A stretch of 64,000 nt of DNA from NCBI GenBank assembly GCA_026120185.1, contig JANUWF010001819.1, positions 1,860,001 through 1,924,000 of the forward strand. Direction: 5' to 3'. The position numbers and the translations under genes were made by a program. This DNA comes from Voacanga thouarsii (lineage: Eukaryota > Streptophyta > Magnoliopsida > Gentianales > Apocynaceae). The notes below the pieces were generated by a model. The model made no database searches. It worked only from the letters and a program-made list of their open reading frames with translations, and was not told the origin of the DNA. Below, one piece after another: positions 1 to 12,390 of this stretch; within the stretch, counting starts at the first letter, position 1, and the number at the start of each line of letters is the position of its first letter.

Positions 1-1880
1 TATCCAAAAGGGACAAAAGGAGGCTACTTTTATCATCCTAAGGAGCAGAAGGTATTAGTCAGTACCCATGCTAGATACTTGGAAGATGATCAAAGTACTT
101 CCACTAAAGGTTCAACGAGGGTGGAACTGCAGGAGAAGTTATCTATGGAATCAACTTCTACTGACCCGATTTTGGAACAAGAAGAGGCACAGCCTCAAGA
201 GCCTGTACAAATGGAGCCTCGTCGTAGTGGGAGAGTGTCTAGGGTTCCGGATAGATGGACTAGAGAAGCCTTTGAGCTGGTTTCCGACCATCAGGAACAA
301 GACCCCGCTAGATACGAGGAGGCTATTGTTGATGCCGATGCAAATCTGTGGCATGAAGCAATAAAAGCCGAGATTGAGTCTATGTACCTCAATCAGGTTT
401 GGAATCTTGTAGCTTCACCTGAAGGGATAAAACCCATTGGGTGCAAGTGGGTATACAAGAGGAAAAGAGGAGCGGATGGGAAGGTGGAAACCTTCAAAGC
501 TAGGCTTGTGGCGAAAGGGTATACTCAGAAAGAGGGTATCGACTATGAGGAAACCTTTTCCCCGGTAGCCATGCTTAAATCCATTCGCATCCTCATTGCC
601 ATCGCCTGTCACTATGACTACGAGATATGGCAAATGGATGTCAAGACGGCATTCTTGAATGGCCATCTTAGCGAAGACATCTATATGTCCCAACCGGAAG
701 GCTTCATTGCTGAAGGCCAGGAACACATGGTTTGCAAGCTTAAGAAGTCCATTTATGGACTTAAGCAGGCATCAAGAGCATGGAACATTCATTTTGATGA
801 GACTGTAAAGTCTTATGGTTTTATTCAAAACGAAGATGAACTATGCGTGTACAGGAAACTTGAAGGCATCAATGTGGTTTTTCTTGTCTTGTATGTGGAT
901 GACATTCTACTCATTGGAAATGATGTAGGGACATTGTCATCTACAAAGGTTTGGTTGTCTAGTCAATTCAGTATGAAGGACTTGGGAGAAGCCGACTACA
1001 TTCTCGGGATTAGGCTTCTTAGAAATAGGAAGCGAGAGAATGTTAGGATTATCCCAAGCGACATACATTGACAAGATGCTGGCCAAGTACGACATGGACT
1101 CATGCAAGGGAGCTCTAATCCCTTGCGGACATGGGTTGTCATTTTCTTCGAAGGACTGTCCTAAGTCTCAAGAAGAAAAGGACAGAATGAGTAGGATTCC
1201 CTACGCTTCGGCTGTGGGAAGTCTCATGTACGCTATGCTTGTGTACTAGGCCGGATATCCGTTTTGCCGTAGGCTTAGTTAGCGAGATATCGGTCAAACC
1301 CGAGGGAGGTTCATTGGCAAGTCTGTAAAATATATTCTCAAGTACCTCAAGGGAACGAGAGATTATATCTTCGGTTTACGTGGTCGATGATTTGGTTCCT
1401 ATAGGATACACGGACTCGGACTTCCGGGCGGATAAGGATGAGAGAAAATCCACTAATGGATATGTCTTCACCTTGTCCGGAGGAGCAATTTCATGGAGGA
1501 GTATCAAGCAATCTTGTATTGTCGACTCAACCATGGAAGGCGAGTATGTGGCGGCTTCGGAGGCGTCCAAGGAAGCAGTCTGGCTCCGGAAGTTTCTTTC
1601 AGAACTTGGAGTTGTACCACATATGGATAGGCCGGTTGTGATGTATTGCGACAACACTGGAGCAGTGTCACAATCTAAGGAGCCTCGGAACCACAAGAAT
1701 GGGAAACATATCGAGAGGAAGTACCACCTAATCCGAGATTTCATCCAGAGACGGGAAGTCATGGTGGAACATATTACCTCAGAAAACAATCTAGTAGACC
1801 CATTCACCAAGCCTTTGGCTGAGAGAGTCTTCAAGAGACACTTAGACGCCATAGGGGTGGGCACCTATGGACTTACCTAG
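1..1880 (+). pseudogene. Ty1/copia element A: end of integrase, reverse transcriptase, RNase H (frameshifted)
   Basis: The frame is open from base 1, so the element starts outside the window. In order: the integrase C-terminal end, the reverse transcriptase (KARLVAKGYTQ, QMDVKTAFLNG, YGLKQASRAW, and the intact active site YVDD near base 890-900), then RNase H (DSTMEGEYVAASEA, KHIERKYHLIRD). The reading frame changes near 1045, again near 1240, and RNase H lies in a third frame from about 1380. At least two indels therefore break the polyprotein. The stop at 1878-1880 is followed 22 bases later by a polypurine tract and an LTR start, the normal order for a copia 3' end. Identity as copia pol is certain; the lineage is not assigned. 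Confidence 0.93.
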
Positions 1881-1902
1881 TCTTAGAGTGCAAGTGGGAG
1901 AT

Positions 1903-3690
1903 TGTTGGATTGTATGCCCTCTTAGACTAGGTTTCTGATGTAAAATCGAATTATTTAATAAAAGAATTTAGTTTCAGAAATTGTTTGTGAATTTACTTTT
2001 TGTTTGTGCACGATTTTCGTTTGGAACAGACCCATTGTGTCTAAATAAGTGATCCATGTGAATGGTGGTCTTTCACAGTAAGGTATGGATCACGGGTTAT
2101 TTAACACATAAACATTTGTTCTTAACCTATTGATGAGACTGGGAACCTCATCATGTTTAGGTTATTATGTTATGAATTCCAAATGGGGAATGGCTTACCT
2201 TTAGCCAGTGGGTAATCCACTCACTTCATTACATGAGTGTATTTCGAATACGTAGAACATGACCTGTAGTAGTGGTTTCTCAAAGTACTATATGGTAGAA
2301 ACCTAGACTACTACCGCTACAACGTGGACTAGTACTCTACGACTTGAGTATGAGTTGGTGGTTATCGAAGCTGGAAGCATATACTTTGATTTGCTGTAGT
2401 TGAAGTTCTATCATTGGGCCAATATACTTGCATGTTGGGTATGTGTGACTAGTTAGTTAAGACAGACTTATACAAGATAGTTTCTGCACTATATCGCCCC
2501 TTGTGGTTGTCCGAATGGTCTAAATTATCCAGGGCCCTGGGAAACATGACTTGGATGTTTGCTTTAGGGTAGCTCCCTTGGAAAGCGAAAACACTCCAGG
2601 AAGTCGTGGATCATTGGACTAGAAGCCTAAGGATGGTAGATGTCATTTAGGGGGTGTTAGTACACTTCTTCCTCTCTAAATGTACGGCGATGTGTAGAGG
2701 GGTATTTTAGTCATTTCACCTGTAGGTCGGAGACTTTACTAACGCAGCATTGTCCTTGGGGTCAATATTTCCTTATGGTGATATTAGGAAATATTTAAAA
2801 TGCAAAATACAGCTATTTATATAGTAGGGGTATTTTGGTCATTTTAGCAGCCAAGGCAATGTGTCTTTTTGGTCCTCGGGATAGCCCGTAAGTCCTAACT
2901 ATTTTTGGGTTGAGGAATTGGTCTCAGTTGAAGAGGATTTTATTTTAGTTTGTTTTATTTTATTTTATTCAGGAAGTCTAATTTATTATTGGACTGGAAT
3001 AAAAAAATAAATAAATAAATAAAATAGGAGTTGAGAGAAATTAATTATCTAGTTTATTTGGTTAATTAATTATTCAGGGCCTAGGTCCAGTATGAATAAT
3101 TAAGAAATTAACTTGGGCTTAAACTAGGGAAAATAATTAATGTTTAATTATTTATTGGGTTATTTATGTAGGCCCAAGAAATAAATAATTAAAGATTAAT
3201 TATTATGGTTCATTTGGGCTCATTAATTATTTATTGGGTTACTTATGTAAGCCCAGAAAATAATTAATTAATATTTATTATTTTGGGCCTTTTGAGTCCA
3301 AGAAAAATAATAAATATTTATCTGGCCCAATAGCTTGGACCTTAGGGTTTTTTCCAGATACGGTTAAGAGGAGTTGAAGGTTAGGCCAAACTGTTTCTCA
3401 GGATAACATCCGGGTATTTTGAAATCCCGGGGAGATGTTTATCAGAGATTGAGAGACCTAGTTTAGGCTAAAAATATAAACAACTCTTTGAAAAAAAAAA
3501 CCCTAATTTTTCCTTTCCCAAGCCACACACTCACGTGGTCTCTTTCTCTCCTCTCTCTCACGTTTTCTCCTTCTTTGTTTTCTCCTTGGACTTTGCTAAC
3601 CAATAGCAGGTAAACCAAGGAGAATTGAGACCCTTCCTCTTCACCATAGTGTTCACCGACTAGAGGTTAGGTTGAGGAATATCCCGAGAG
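1903..3690 (+). repeat. 3' LTR of copia element A (right edge approximate)
   Basis: The purine tract AAGTGGGAGAT ends just before TGTTGGATTGT at 1903, the usual polypurine-tract/LTR junction. The following 1.8 kb has no coding capacity. It holds repeated TTATTGGGTTA/GGCCCA motifs around 3150-3260, a TATA-like stretch near 3470 and a pyrimidine-rich segment at 3530-3600 typical of an LTR transcription start region. No second LTR is in the window, so the right boundary is a guess. Confidence 0.6.
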
Positions 3691-3944
3691 CTGGAGAGCT
3701 AAGCGTTAATGCAAACAAGACGAAGTCGAAGACTAGCGGGTGTTCAACCGGAAGCTCCTTCAAGTGTGCAAAGCGAGGTGATTCCAGCCGTTCAATCTGT
3801 TCCTACGCAACCTAGGAGGGTTAAGGAACGCAAATGTATGATCTTCACGCTTCCACATGGCCTTTATGGCTCGCGGTTTAATTTTTCTCTTTGGTTTTTT
3901 TTTTCCCGTCCATGGCTTCCCTGTTTCTGCATTTTCCATCAATT
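3691..3944. other. Unassigned segment with a short open frame
   Basis: An ATG at 3709 opens a plus-strand frame starting MQTRRSRRLAGVQPE, a basic Arg-rich start followed by a Pro/Val/Gln-rich stretch. About 40 codons later it runs into sequence antisense to the neighbouring element B. I do not recognise the peptide. It could be 5' material of a retroelement or a host exon fragment. The join to element B gag is near 3944, where gag similarity on the other strand stops abruptly. Confidence 0.3.
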
Positions 3945-4360
3945 AAGCCTGGCATCTTCAGCCCATGAGTGGTCACAAAAGAACCCTCTGCCATTTTGCA
4001 ATGAAATAGTTGCTTCGAGATCTTGTATCTCTCAGTTCTGGCTTGGGCGTCAAACAGCTTTCGAAGATGTAGTATAATCAATTATCCATCCATATGCTCG
4101 TGCTGTTTTTGCAGCTCGGGAGTCATGGATGCCAGCATAATACACGATACTTTATCACTCTCCTCCTTATGCTTTTTGTTGACAACATGCTCATCAGCAT
4201 GAGCATCTTAAACTGGTGGTGGCGAAATAGGAGTATTTAGCACGTAGAGCAACTTTTCTGACTTGAGAACGATTCTCAAGTTTCTATACCAGTCGAGGTA
4301 ATTTGATTCGGTTAACTTGTTGGTCTCCAAGATGCTACGTAGGTTTAGGTTTGTTGACAT
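3945..4360 (-). pseudogene. Ty1/copia element B: N-terminal gag fragment
   Basis: On the minus strand the ATG at 4360-4358 starts MSTNLNLRSILETNKL and continues through a typical plant copia gag (UBN2 family) with SNYLDWYRNLRIVLKSEKLL and then LFDAQARTERYKISKQLF and HCKMAEGS. In-frame stops near 4210 and 4085 break it, and similarity ends near 3944. Protease, integrase and reverse transcriptase of this element are missing, so it is heavily truncated. The leader and 5' LTR lie upstream in the correct order at higher coordinates. Confidence 0.85.
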
Positions 4361-6469
4361 GATGCAAGTGTCCTAGATGTAAAGATAGAGAGGATTAGCT
4401 ACTGTATATGCACATGAAATGCAAATAATTAGGACTTTAATTAAACGCATTTTTACTCCACTATTTTACTCAAACCAATAGCCCCCACTATTGATTTGGA
4501 AAAGCCCGTTGGAAGCTTTCCTAGTAGACCGGTATCTAAATTCCTCAAGAATAACCTTGAGTTTACCCAACAAGCCACCCTTAAGCTCATTGGTAGGTAT
4601 CCAATACCAATTACATTGTATGTAATTACCGGATCATTGGGTGATTAACAGCTTTTAATTTTAAAGCTTTTTTGTCTACCCCAACTTTTCCTCTAAATTT
4701 CTTTATGCTTGAGTTTACCCAATCGGGATAAAGAATTTAGTTAAACCCAATCCATTAATCAGGAATTTAATTCTATAGCTTGAACATGCCCGATGTCGAG
4801 TAGACTTGGATTTGCTCAACAACCTGGTCTCGAAAAAGGACTCTCGCTCTTACTATATTAACGGAATGAATTAGATTTAATATTAATTGAGGGATTTGTT
4901 CCTTTTAGTGATTTCAATAAATGACATGCATAAAAATCAATAAATCACATAATTAATAATCATGGTAATAAAACAATTACGTGGTATGGTTATGGACTTT
5001 ACCCTAAATTAATTTCTTTAAGCCAAAAAAGAAATTAATATAGTTAACCCTATGTGTTCATGCATGATTTAAGTAGAAGGTCTTACCTTCTCGCCTTATT
5101 TTGGTTGCCATATCCAAAATAAAATAATTTTACTCCTATCTAACCTATGCAAACTAATTACATAATTTCCTAAAGAGAGAAAACCTCGAGTTACATTCGA
5201 AGTGAGTTAGATAAGAAGAGAATTACACAAGAATTCTAGAGAATACAGAACACGAAGTCCCTATTTCATAAAAAACCAAAACCATAAAATGCATGAATAG
5301 ATATAATTGATTTTAGTCCATAACCATCCACCATGCCATTAATTATGCTTAAATAAAATAAACATATAATTTTTATTATTCCAAAATCATTATTTTGAAA
5401 AAATAAAACAAATTCTAAAATTAATATTTTAGAAAAATACATTAATTTTAAATTTTCAAAATCATTATTTTGAAAGAATAAAATTGTTTGTCTCAAAACT
5501 AATTTTGAGAATATGCTTTTGGGTCCCGTCTCTAATAGCGATAACGGTGGTCCCGCTGGCCCGTCAGTGGGCGGGAGTCAAGGAGGCAGCGCCCCTTGAA
5601 AGAAAATTTTATTTTACCGCCTTTCATCAAATGAGATTTTTTTTCTTTCAAAATCCTTTTTAGAAAATGTATTAATTGTTAGAATGTCGTGAAACAGGAC
5701 AGAACCGGCGCCGGTTAGAGGCTAGAACCAACGCTGGCTGTAGTCAGGTTTTTGGAAAAAATTTTCCAAAAACAATTTCTGGACGTCGCAGAACAGTACA
5801 AAACCAGCGCCGGTTAGGAGCCAGAGCCGGCGCCGGCGCCGGCTACAGTCTGGAAAAGTTGGCGATTTTTAAAAATTTTCCATAAACGATTTTTGGAGCC
5901 TTCATCTTCTGCAACGGTTTAGTGAGAACAATTCTCAGCAGAATTTTTCTGTTTTGAAGCTCAAAATAACAACCAATTTGTTAGTTTAAACAAAAACAAA
6001 AGGCAAAAAACATGTTCACAGAAAACATTTTTCTGTAAAAAAACCTGTAGCACACACAGAAAATAATCTTTGACGGCTTTCAAAGTATGTTGTAACAATT
6101 ACTCAAGCATAATGCACTACAGATTTAACCCTCAATCAAATTCCATATCCAAAAATATACAAAACATTTCTTATGAATGAAACCAGAATCAGAGAAAGCT
6201 TTTGTATCAAGATGAAAACAATTTTCATCCAAGATAACAAAATAGAAAACTTTTCATACAGAACCCAGTCTCAGACACAATTTCTTTATGGCTCTTATCT
6301 TATGCACGAAACGTTTTCAGACATAGAAAACAAAGTCAGTAGAAAACATATTTCAGAGACATAATTGCACCATTGAAAACATTTTTCAGTCACTGAACAT
6401 GCTTGGAACAATTCACAACAAAATTTTAAACCCATTAGAAAACACATTGCAGGAAGGCTCTAATACCAC
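4361..6469 (-). other. Leader (5' untranslated region) of copia element B
   Basis: Two kilobases between the gag start and the primer-binding site, with no gene. It contains a GC-rich block at 5520-5600 (GTCCCGCTGGCCCGTCAGTG and GGCAGCGCCCCTTG) of a type I know from leaders of long copia elements. At 5700-5850 there are two imperfect copies of a GCGCCGGTTAG-containing unit. The rest is AT-rich. Assignment rests on position between the gag start and primer-binding site. Confidence 0.6.
6456..6469 (-). promoter_or_regulatory. Primer-binding site of copia element B
   Basis: Read on the minus strand this is GTGGTATTAGAGCC, one base different from the plant initiator-tRNA-Met complementary site TGGTATCAGAGC used by many copia elements. 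It directly abuts the LTR end (CCCATCA on the minus strand), which fixes the element's orientation. Confidence 0.8.
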
Positions 6470-7533
6470 TGATGGGATTTCTATATCACAACAATGATTA
6501 GTGTGGCGGAAACTAAGAAATCCAAGCCCCAAGATCATAAGCATGTGATTTAAAACAGGTTTAACAAGGAACAAAAGGCAACGGTTTTACCTTTCTTTGT
6601 GTGTTTGAAAAACAAAATTTTCCTTCTTCTTGTCTGACAATTGTGGTGCAATCCAGCAATCCTCTTGATCAAACACCACGAGAGTCGAATGTCCAACCAC
6701 TACAATCACAGTGTGTGATTATCTCTAACAGAAATCCACACGGAGGATCACACTTAAACACCAATATTTTTCTGTGCTAGCAGAAAACAACAAGGCGGCT
6801 AGGATTTTTATCCTTCTTGTTTGCTGAAGAACCACGAGAAAGAGAGAAAAATGTAGTGTTTTGGAAGCTGTTGTTTTTCATGTATAACACACCCCTTAGG
6901 TTTCGTGCATATCTCCTATATGTCATGAAAAAATACTAAAAAACTGAGAATTCTAAAACAATTAGAATTCTCTAACTGTAATTGGAATCATCAAGTTCTC
7001 ATAATTATAATTTGACCTATAAATTATAACTAATTATAATTTGGCCATAATAACTTCTCTTTCTCGCAATTAACCCCACTATATTATCAAATAACATCTT
7101 GAGTATATAATCATATATTGTGTGTGACCTATTAGGTTTCCCAATCAATTGGTAGCGAACATGAATTAATTCAAATGTCTTTGAGATTAATTAGAATTAA
7201 TCATATCAATTCTAATCAGAATTGATTTATTAATTCATCAATTAATAAACATATATTCTCAGATCATGAGTAGTATCTAGCAATACATCATAACCACCCA
7301 AGAGTCCAGGAAGTCAAGTGACTTAACATGAACCCTTTAATAACAAATTATAGTGCAATTAACTCCTTTCACCATACAATATTTCATTCGATTTGGAGTA
7401 CGGAATTAATGCCAACTCCCTCTAGAATATATTAATTCTGGCCCGAATATAATAGTACTTGTACCAGGAACCCACTACTCTATATGTGTATCAATTGGAA
7501 CTATTTTCAATACACAGTCGCCCCTACTTATCA
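6470..7533 (-). repeat. 5' LTR of copia element B
   Basis: On the minus strand it starts TGATAAGTAGGGGCGACTGT and ends AAATCCCATCA next to the primer-binding site, giving TG...CA termini with a short TGAT/ATCA inverted repeat. It is about 1.06 kb. A matching 3' LTR is not in the window, so a target duplication cannot be tested. Confidence 0.7.
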
Positions 7534-7539
7534 TAATGT

Positions 7540-9739
7540 TGTAACAACCCCACTTTTATACTTTAATCGTTACTGCTATGTATAGAATAAGAATTTGTAT
7601 AAGTGACCAGAATAAGAAATGATCAGTATAATGAGATGAATGTTTTGGTATGATAAACATATTTAAGAGCATTATTGAAATTTTGAAATTATAGGGACCT
7701 GAATGAAATTTTTGAATTTGTTCTACCCGTACCTTAAATTTTCATATTGCGACTACTTCGAGTAGAATAAGAATTTAAGGGTACATTAAGAACTAAAATT
7801 GATCAGTGTAATAAGACGAGTATTTTGGTATAAATTAAGCTATCGGGGGTATCAGGAGCATTTTTATAATTTTGACTGCGATCGGGATTTTGACCGTAAA
7901 TTTTACAAAATTGAGAAAGAATTGAAGATTTTGATTGTTACCATTGAATTTAGTGGAATTTATAGAATTTATTGGTGGAATAAAATATTTTCCCAATACG
8001 AACCTGAATTCCTAGTAATGTTTTATGTTTAGTTTAAGGACAAGCAAATATTTAAGTATGGAGGTATATGATGATGCCTCAATTGATATAATTTTTACGC
8101 AATTCACTACTCACCATATCCTTTTTATCTTATTTTTTCTAGGAAATGGAAAATATCAATTAATGATAAAAAGAAAAAGGGAAAATAGAAAAAAAAATAG
8201 AAGAAATTGGAAAATAAAGAAGACATGCCCGCCTAGTATGCATTTTTGTCCAGGAAGTAGGCGGCCAGGTTCCCTTGGCCACTAAGTGGTCCTCAAAGTT
8301 GCAGAATTTTTTAGAAAATTGCCCTAGACTGCTAGGCGTTTAATACTCGTGCACTTGTCCAGGATGTTGGTGGCCACTTCCCTAGACCACTTAGTGGCCA
8401 TTAGCAGAACAATTTTGTCCAAAATATTGGTAGCCTAGGGAACTTTAACTTCCTTAGGCCACTTTATATATACATACCAAGTGGCCTAAAGAAGTTGAAG
8501 TTCCCAAAGCCACCTAGTCTTCTTCATATTTGCTAAAATTTCATAATATTGGTGGCCCAAGAAAGGTGGACTTCCTAGGCCGCCTTGTTTCTAGGAAATC
8601 TAGTAGCCTAGGGAAGTCTAACATCCATGGGTAGCCCACAAGTAAGAAATGTAATCTACAGCGCATTTTTTTAGATTTCACATAGCCAAAGCTCTATAAA
8701 TTCATTCTTTTCACACACAAAGAGAGAGAGAGTTAGAATGGCCTAGGATTTTCTCTCAAGAACCCTAAGTCTTGTGGGTTTGAGCACAACGAAGAGAGAA
8801 ATACCAAGATGTTCATGAAAGATGAAGAGGGTTTTGCTTGAAGATCTCAAGAGGAAGAAGAAGGAGGCTCTGCTCGTCTATGAGTTTGCTTTTCTCTTTT
8901 TTTCGTAATCTTACTTATAATTTTTATGCTAAAATTCAACTTTTAATTGTAATGAATGGTTATACCATATTTTTATACTTAAGGATGATGTATTTTCTTT
9001 AGATCTAAAATTGTTGTTCTATAGCATTTGGTTATTTGTGCTTATTTGGTTATCTTAGTTGAGTTGGGTTTTTGATTGATTTATTTCAATTAAATGTTCT
9101 TTCTTAGTGATTTCGAGAGATGGGGGTTAAGGTTAGGACACCACTTGACTAATTTAACATTTTTCATTTTTAATTAATCCAAGAGGGAGGTTTAGAATTA
9201 GGGCTAAGAGCCAAAGGGTTTATAAATTTCCTAGATTAGGGATTTTGTGACCTTCGAATGATTTGGGATAGTAAGTGATGATTAATGCACTTTAAGATTT
9301 AATTGGTTAGATAGAAATACCAATTAATCAAATTTGAGGGTAGAAATCTTATAACTCGAGAGAGTGTGAGATTGATATTTTACTCACCCTGGTGCATAAA
9401 ATTAGAAACTATAGGTCCAAGGGATACTCATTTCTTAGGTATTGAATGGGAGAATTCCTTTTTACATGGGTTTATCTCTTTCTTATTCCTTGAGGAAATT
9501 GTGACTCTCTCTTGTATAAGAACATGACTATTCTCCTATTGTAGTTAGTGTTATACCTCACATTTATATTTAGCTAAACAATAAGAAGAGAAGAAAGTAG
9601 GGGCAATAGAGGTGTTCCCTAAGGTTCTTCGATACTTGCCAACGATACCGAACTACACGATAGGTGCACTTGTCTATTAACATAGATTTTCTATATACAT
9701 AAACACTCGCATAAAAAATGAAGTACAGCAGAATTCATC
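7540..9739 (+). repeat. Ty3/gypsy-type LTR and leader-like sequence, decayed
   Basis: Begins TGTAACAACCCC, the common opening of plant gypsy LTRs. Two diverged copies of a unit starting AGAATAAGAATTT lie at about 7585 and 7765. Between 8230 and 8650 several diverged copies of a GGTGGCC...CTTCCTAGGCC motif repeat. Around 9630-9690 a stretch reading CGATACTTGCCAACGATACC resembles sequence seen next to gypsy primer sites. No open gene is present. Internal boundaries are not resolvable by eye, and more than one element may be mixed here. Confidence 0.4.
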
Positions 9740-10904
9740 TCCAGGTGTTTAGTGTGCCAACAAGTTAAGGTAGAACATCAAAGAGCAGCTGAGTTACTGA
9801 AGCCTTTGGAAATTCCAATATGAAAGAGGGAGCACAATACTATAGACTTTGTTACTGGGTTGCCTAAGTTCAAAACCAGAAAAGACACAATTTAGGTCAC
9901 GTAGATAAATTGAATAAGTTAGTACATTTTCTGCCCATAAAATTGATTGCTTCCATGGAAGAGTTTGTCTAGCTATATATAGATAAATTGTTAGATTGCA
10001 TTGAGCATTAGTAAGCACCGTATCTGATAGAGATTTAGGTTCATGTCTCACTTTTAGAAAAATTTCAATGAAGACATGAGGACTACCATCACTCTCAATA
10101 TCGCTTTCTACCCTCAGATTGATGGTCAATCCGAGAAGATGATCGAAACTTGGAAGACATGCTTTGAGCTTATATTCTGAACTTTAAAGAAAGTTGGATA
10201 GATAGCTTAACCTTAGTAGAGTTCTCTTGCAACAATAGCTACAAATCTAGTATTAGTATAGCACCCCATGAAGGTCTCTCCAGATAGAAATATACATCTA
10301 TGATGTGTTGGGATAATGTAGGTGTGGAAAGGATTACCAGTCAGAGTTGGTGCAAATTGCATTTGAGAAGGTTATAATCATTCGGAAAAGAATGAAAGCT
10401 ACTTAAGATCATAAAAAGAATTAGGCTGATAGCAAAGAGTGACCATTAGAATTCTAATATAGGGGAAATTTATCTAAAAATTTTTCCTACTAAAGGTGTT
10501 ATAAGATTTGGTAAAAATAAGAAATTAAGCTTGAAACGTGTAGGACCTTATGAAATTTTAGAATTTAGCCTACCGATTCGATTTGTTGTCAGTATTATCT
10601 AGACTACACAATGTGTTCTATGAATCACAATTGTATATATATGCTTGATCCGAGTTATATTCTGGATACGTCACCACTATGAGTTCAAGAAGATTTGACG
10701 TATGAAGATGTATTGATAAAGATCGTGGATAAGAAGATTCAAGTTCTAAGGCGGAAACTAATGCCTTACATAAAAATGCAACGGTCTAATCATTCTGAGT
10801 GTGAAGCAATTTGGAAATTAGAAGAAGATGTACATCCAAATTACCCTTTTTCTATTCAAGGAACAAAGTACGTAATTTTCAAGAATGAAAATTTTTGTAA
10901 ATAG
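9740..10904 (+). pseudogene. Ty3/gypsy (chromovirus type) integrase and chromodomain remnant
   Basis: Conceptual translation across stops and frame changes shows the order expected of a chromovirus integrase: CQQVKVEHQRAAELLKPLEI near 9755, TIDFVTGLPK near 9840, the core region AFYPQIDGQSEKMIE near 10110, then NNSYKS/APHEGL-like sequence. Near 10480 comes VSPTKGV-like sequence and RFGKNKKLSLKRVGPYEIL. The tail from 10695 is open and matches the chromodomain end (RSNHSECEAIWKLEED). Numerous stops make it nonfunctional. Protease and reverse transcriptase are not seen upstream, so the element is truncated. Confidence 0.85.
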
Positions 10905-12390
10905 GGTAGAATGTGAGCCCAAAGTTAAGTGATCTATAAGTCTTGGGGTTAATTTCGTGTTATGTTATGGGCTTATTAGCTATTATTCTATTAAATAGGA
11001 ATTTTATTAATTTCGCAATGGCCTGTAATATCAACTATGCGAGTTTACTAATGGTAATCACGTCATTTTTAGTACCTACGCAATTAGAGAAAAAGAACAA
11101 TAGGGAAGACGGGATAGAGAAGAGATTGGAATCTAAAGTTCCAAACCAAGGTGAGTTCTAGATATAATTGTCCCTTAGGTGGATTTATTATTTTCTTAGG
11201 ATTTTAGTTTCTAAAGTGGGAATGATTCTGATAGGGTTTGTTTTAGGAGAAATTAGTTCATGTTTGAATTCTGATTTAGTCTACTAATTTGAGGTTTGTA
11301 GGTGATTAGATATTCTTGGAACCCATAGGAGGATTGTTTTGACTTTGTGATATATAGCCCAGGTAACAAGATGTGATTTCCTTATATTTTTTTCATTATT
11401 TCTTTTGAATTTAACAGCTTTTAAGTTTGTGAAAATTATATTGTGAGTATAAAATTAGATTGAGTATGGTATATTTGATTTGTTTTATATGTATGTATAT
11501 AATTGTAACACTTGCTTTGTATGTAAAAGTTTAGTGAAAGTGTGAAGTTTCTAGTGTAGTTATGAAGTTTAATTATTGGGATGTCTAATGCTTGTGGTTG
11601 GTAATGGTAGGAATACCCTAAACTTATATGAATTCCACCTTTTGTCTAAAAGGATATAATACCTAATCTCTATTTTGGTCATTCTCCTAATCGAATATAG
11701 TAGTTAAGAAACTGATATCAATTAGTCAAGACCTTACCAAAGCATGATTCAGCCTCTTTGTAATGTTTTGGAAGTATTTAAAGTTTGGCAAAAGTTTTTG
11801 TCGTAAAGAAAGCATTTAGTTATTTGAGTAATTATTGGTCTGAAGCGTTTTATATATATATTTGGTACTAGAATTCCTAAAAAAGTCCTTATTTTTAACG
11901 ACCTTGATGAAATCTTGTTACATTCGAATTGGTAACTCCTTTATGAATGTTTATTGTTATTTGATACTATTACCTTGAATCCTCTTGTTGGAATTAAGTT
12001 TTGGAGTTCCAAGTATATTTTCCTAGCTTTACTGTGTAGTTTAGACCATGGAAACCTCTAGAATTCCATTGAAAATTATGTCTAGTCTGTACTATATTAA
12101 ACAACATATGGCACTGCCTCTTTTAGTTTAAGTGACACCACCTCCTCTCAAAAATTCTTGCTACTAGGCTTTCCTTGACCAAGCTGCACTACTTGTTCTT
12201 GCTCAAGTGTTGCACTTCCTATCACAAGTTTCAATAATTGTCATGGCCTTTCCAAGTAGCATTATTTCTCTTGAAACAGGTGGTGTCACTCCTCCCTTCA
12301 TATAATATTTCTTTGTTCAACTATGCCTTTCCACCTTTGCTTTCTACTATCTTTCTATTTTATCAATTATGGAAGAAATCTAGTATTTTG
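10905..12390. other. No gene recognised; probably gypsy 3' sequence
   Basis: AT-rich DNA after the chromodomain stop. Short open frames at 10943-11161 and 12238-12438 have no recognisable motif. By position it should include the polypurine tract and 3' LTR of the gypsy remnant, but I could not match it confidently to 7540-8900. Confidence 0.3.
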
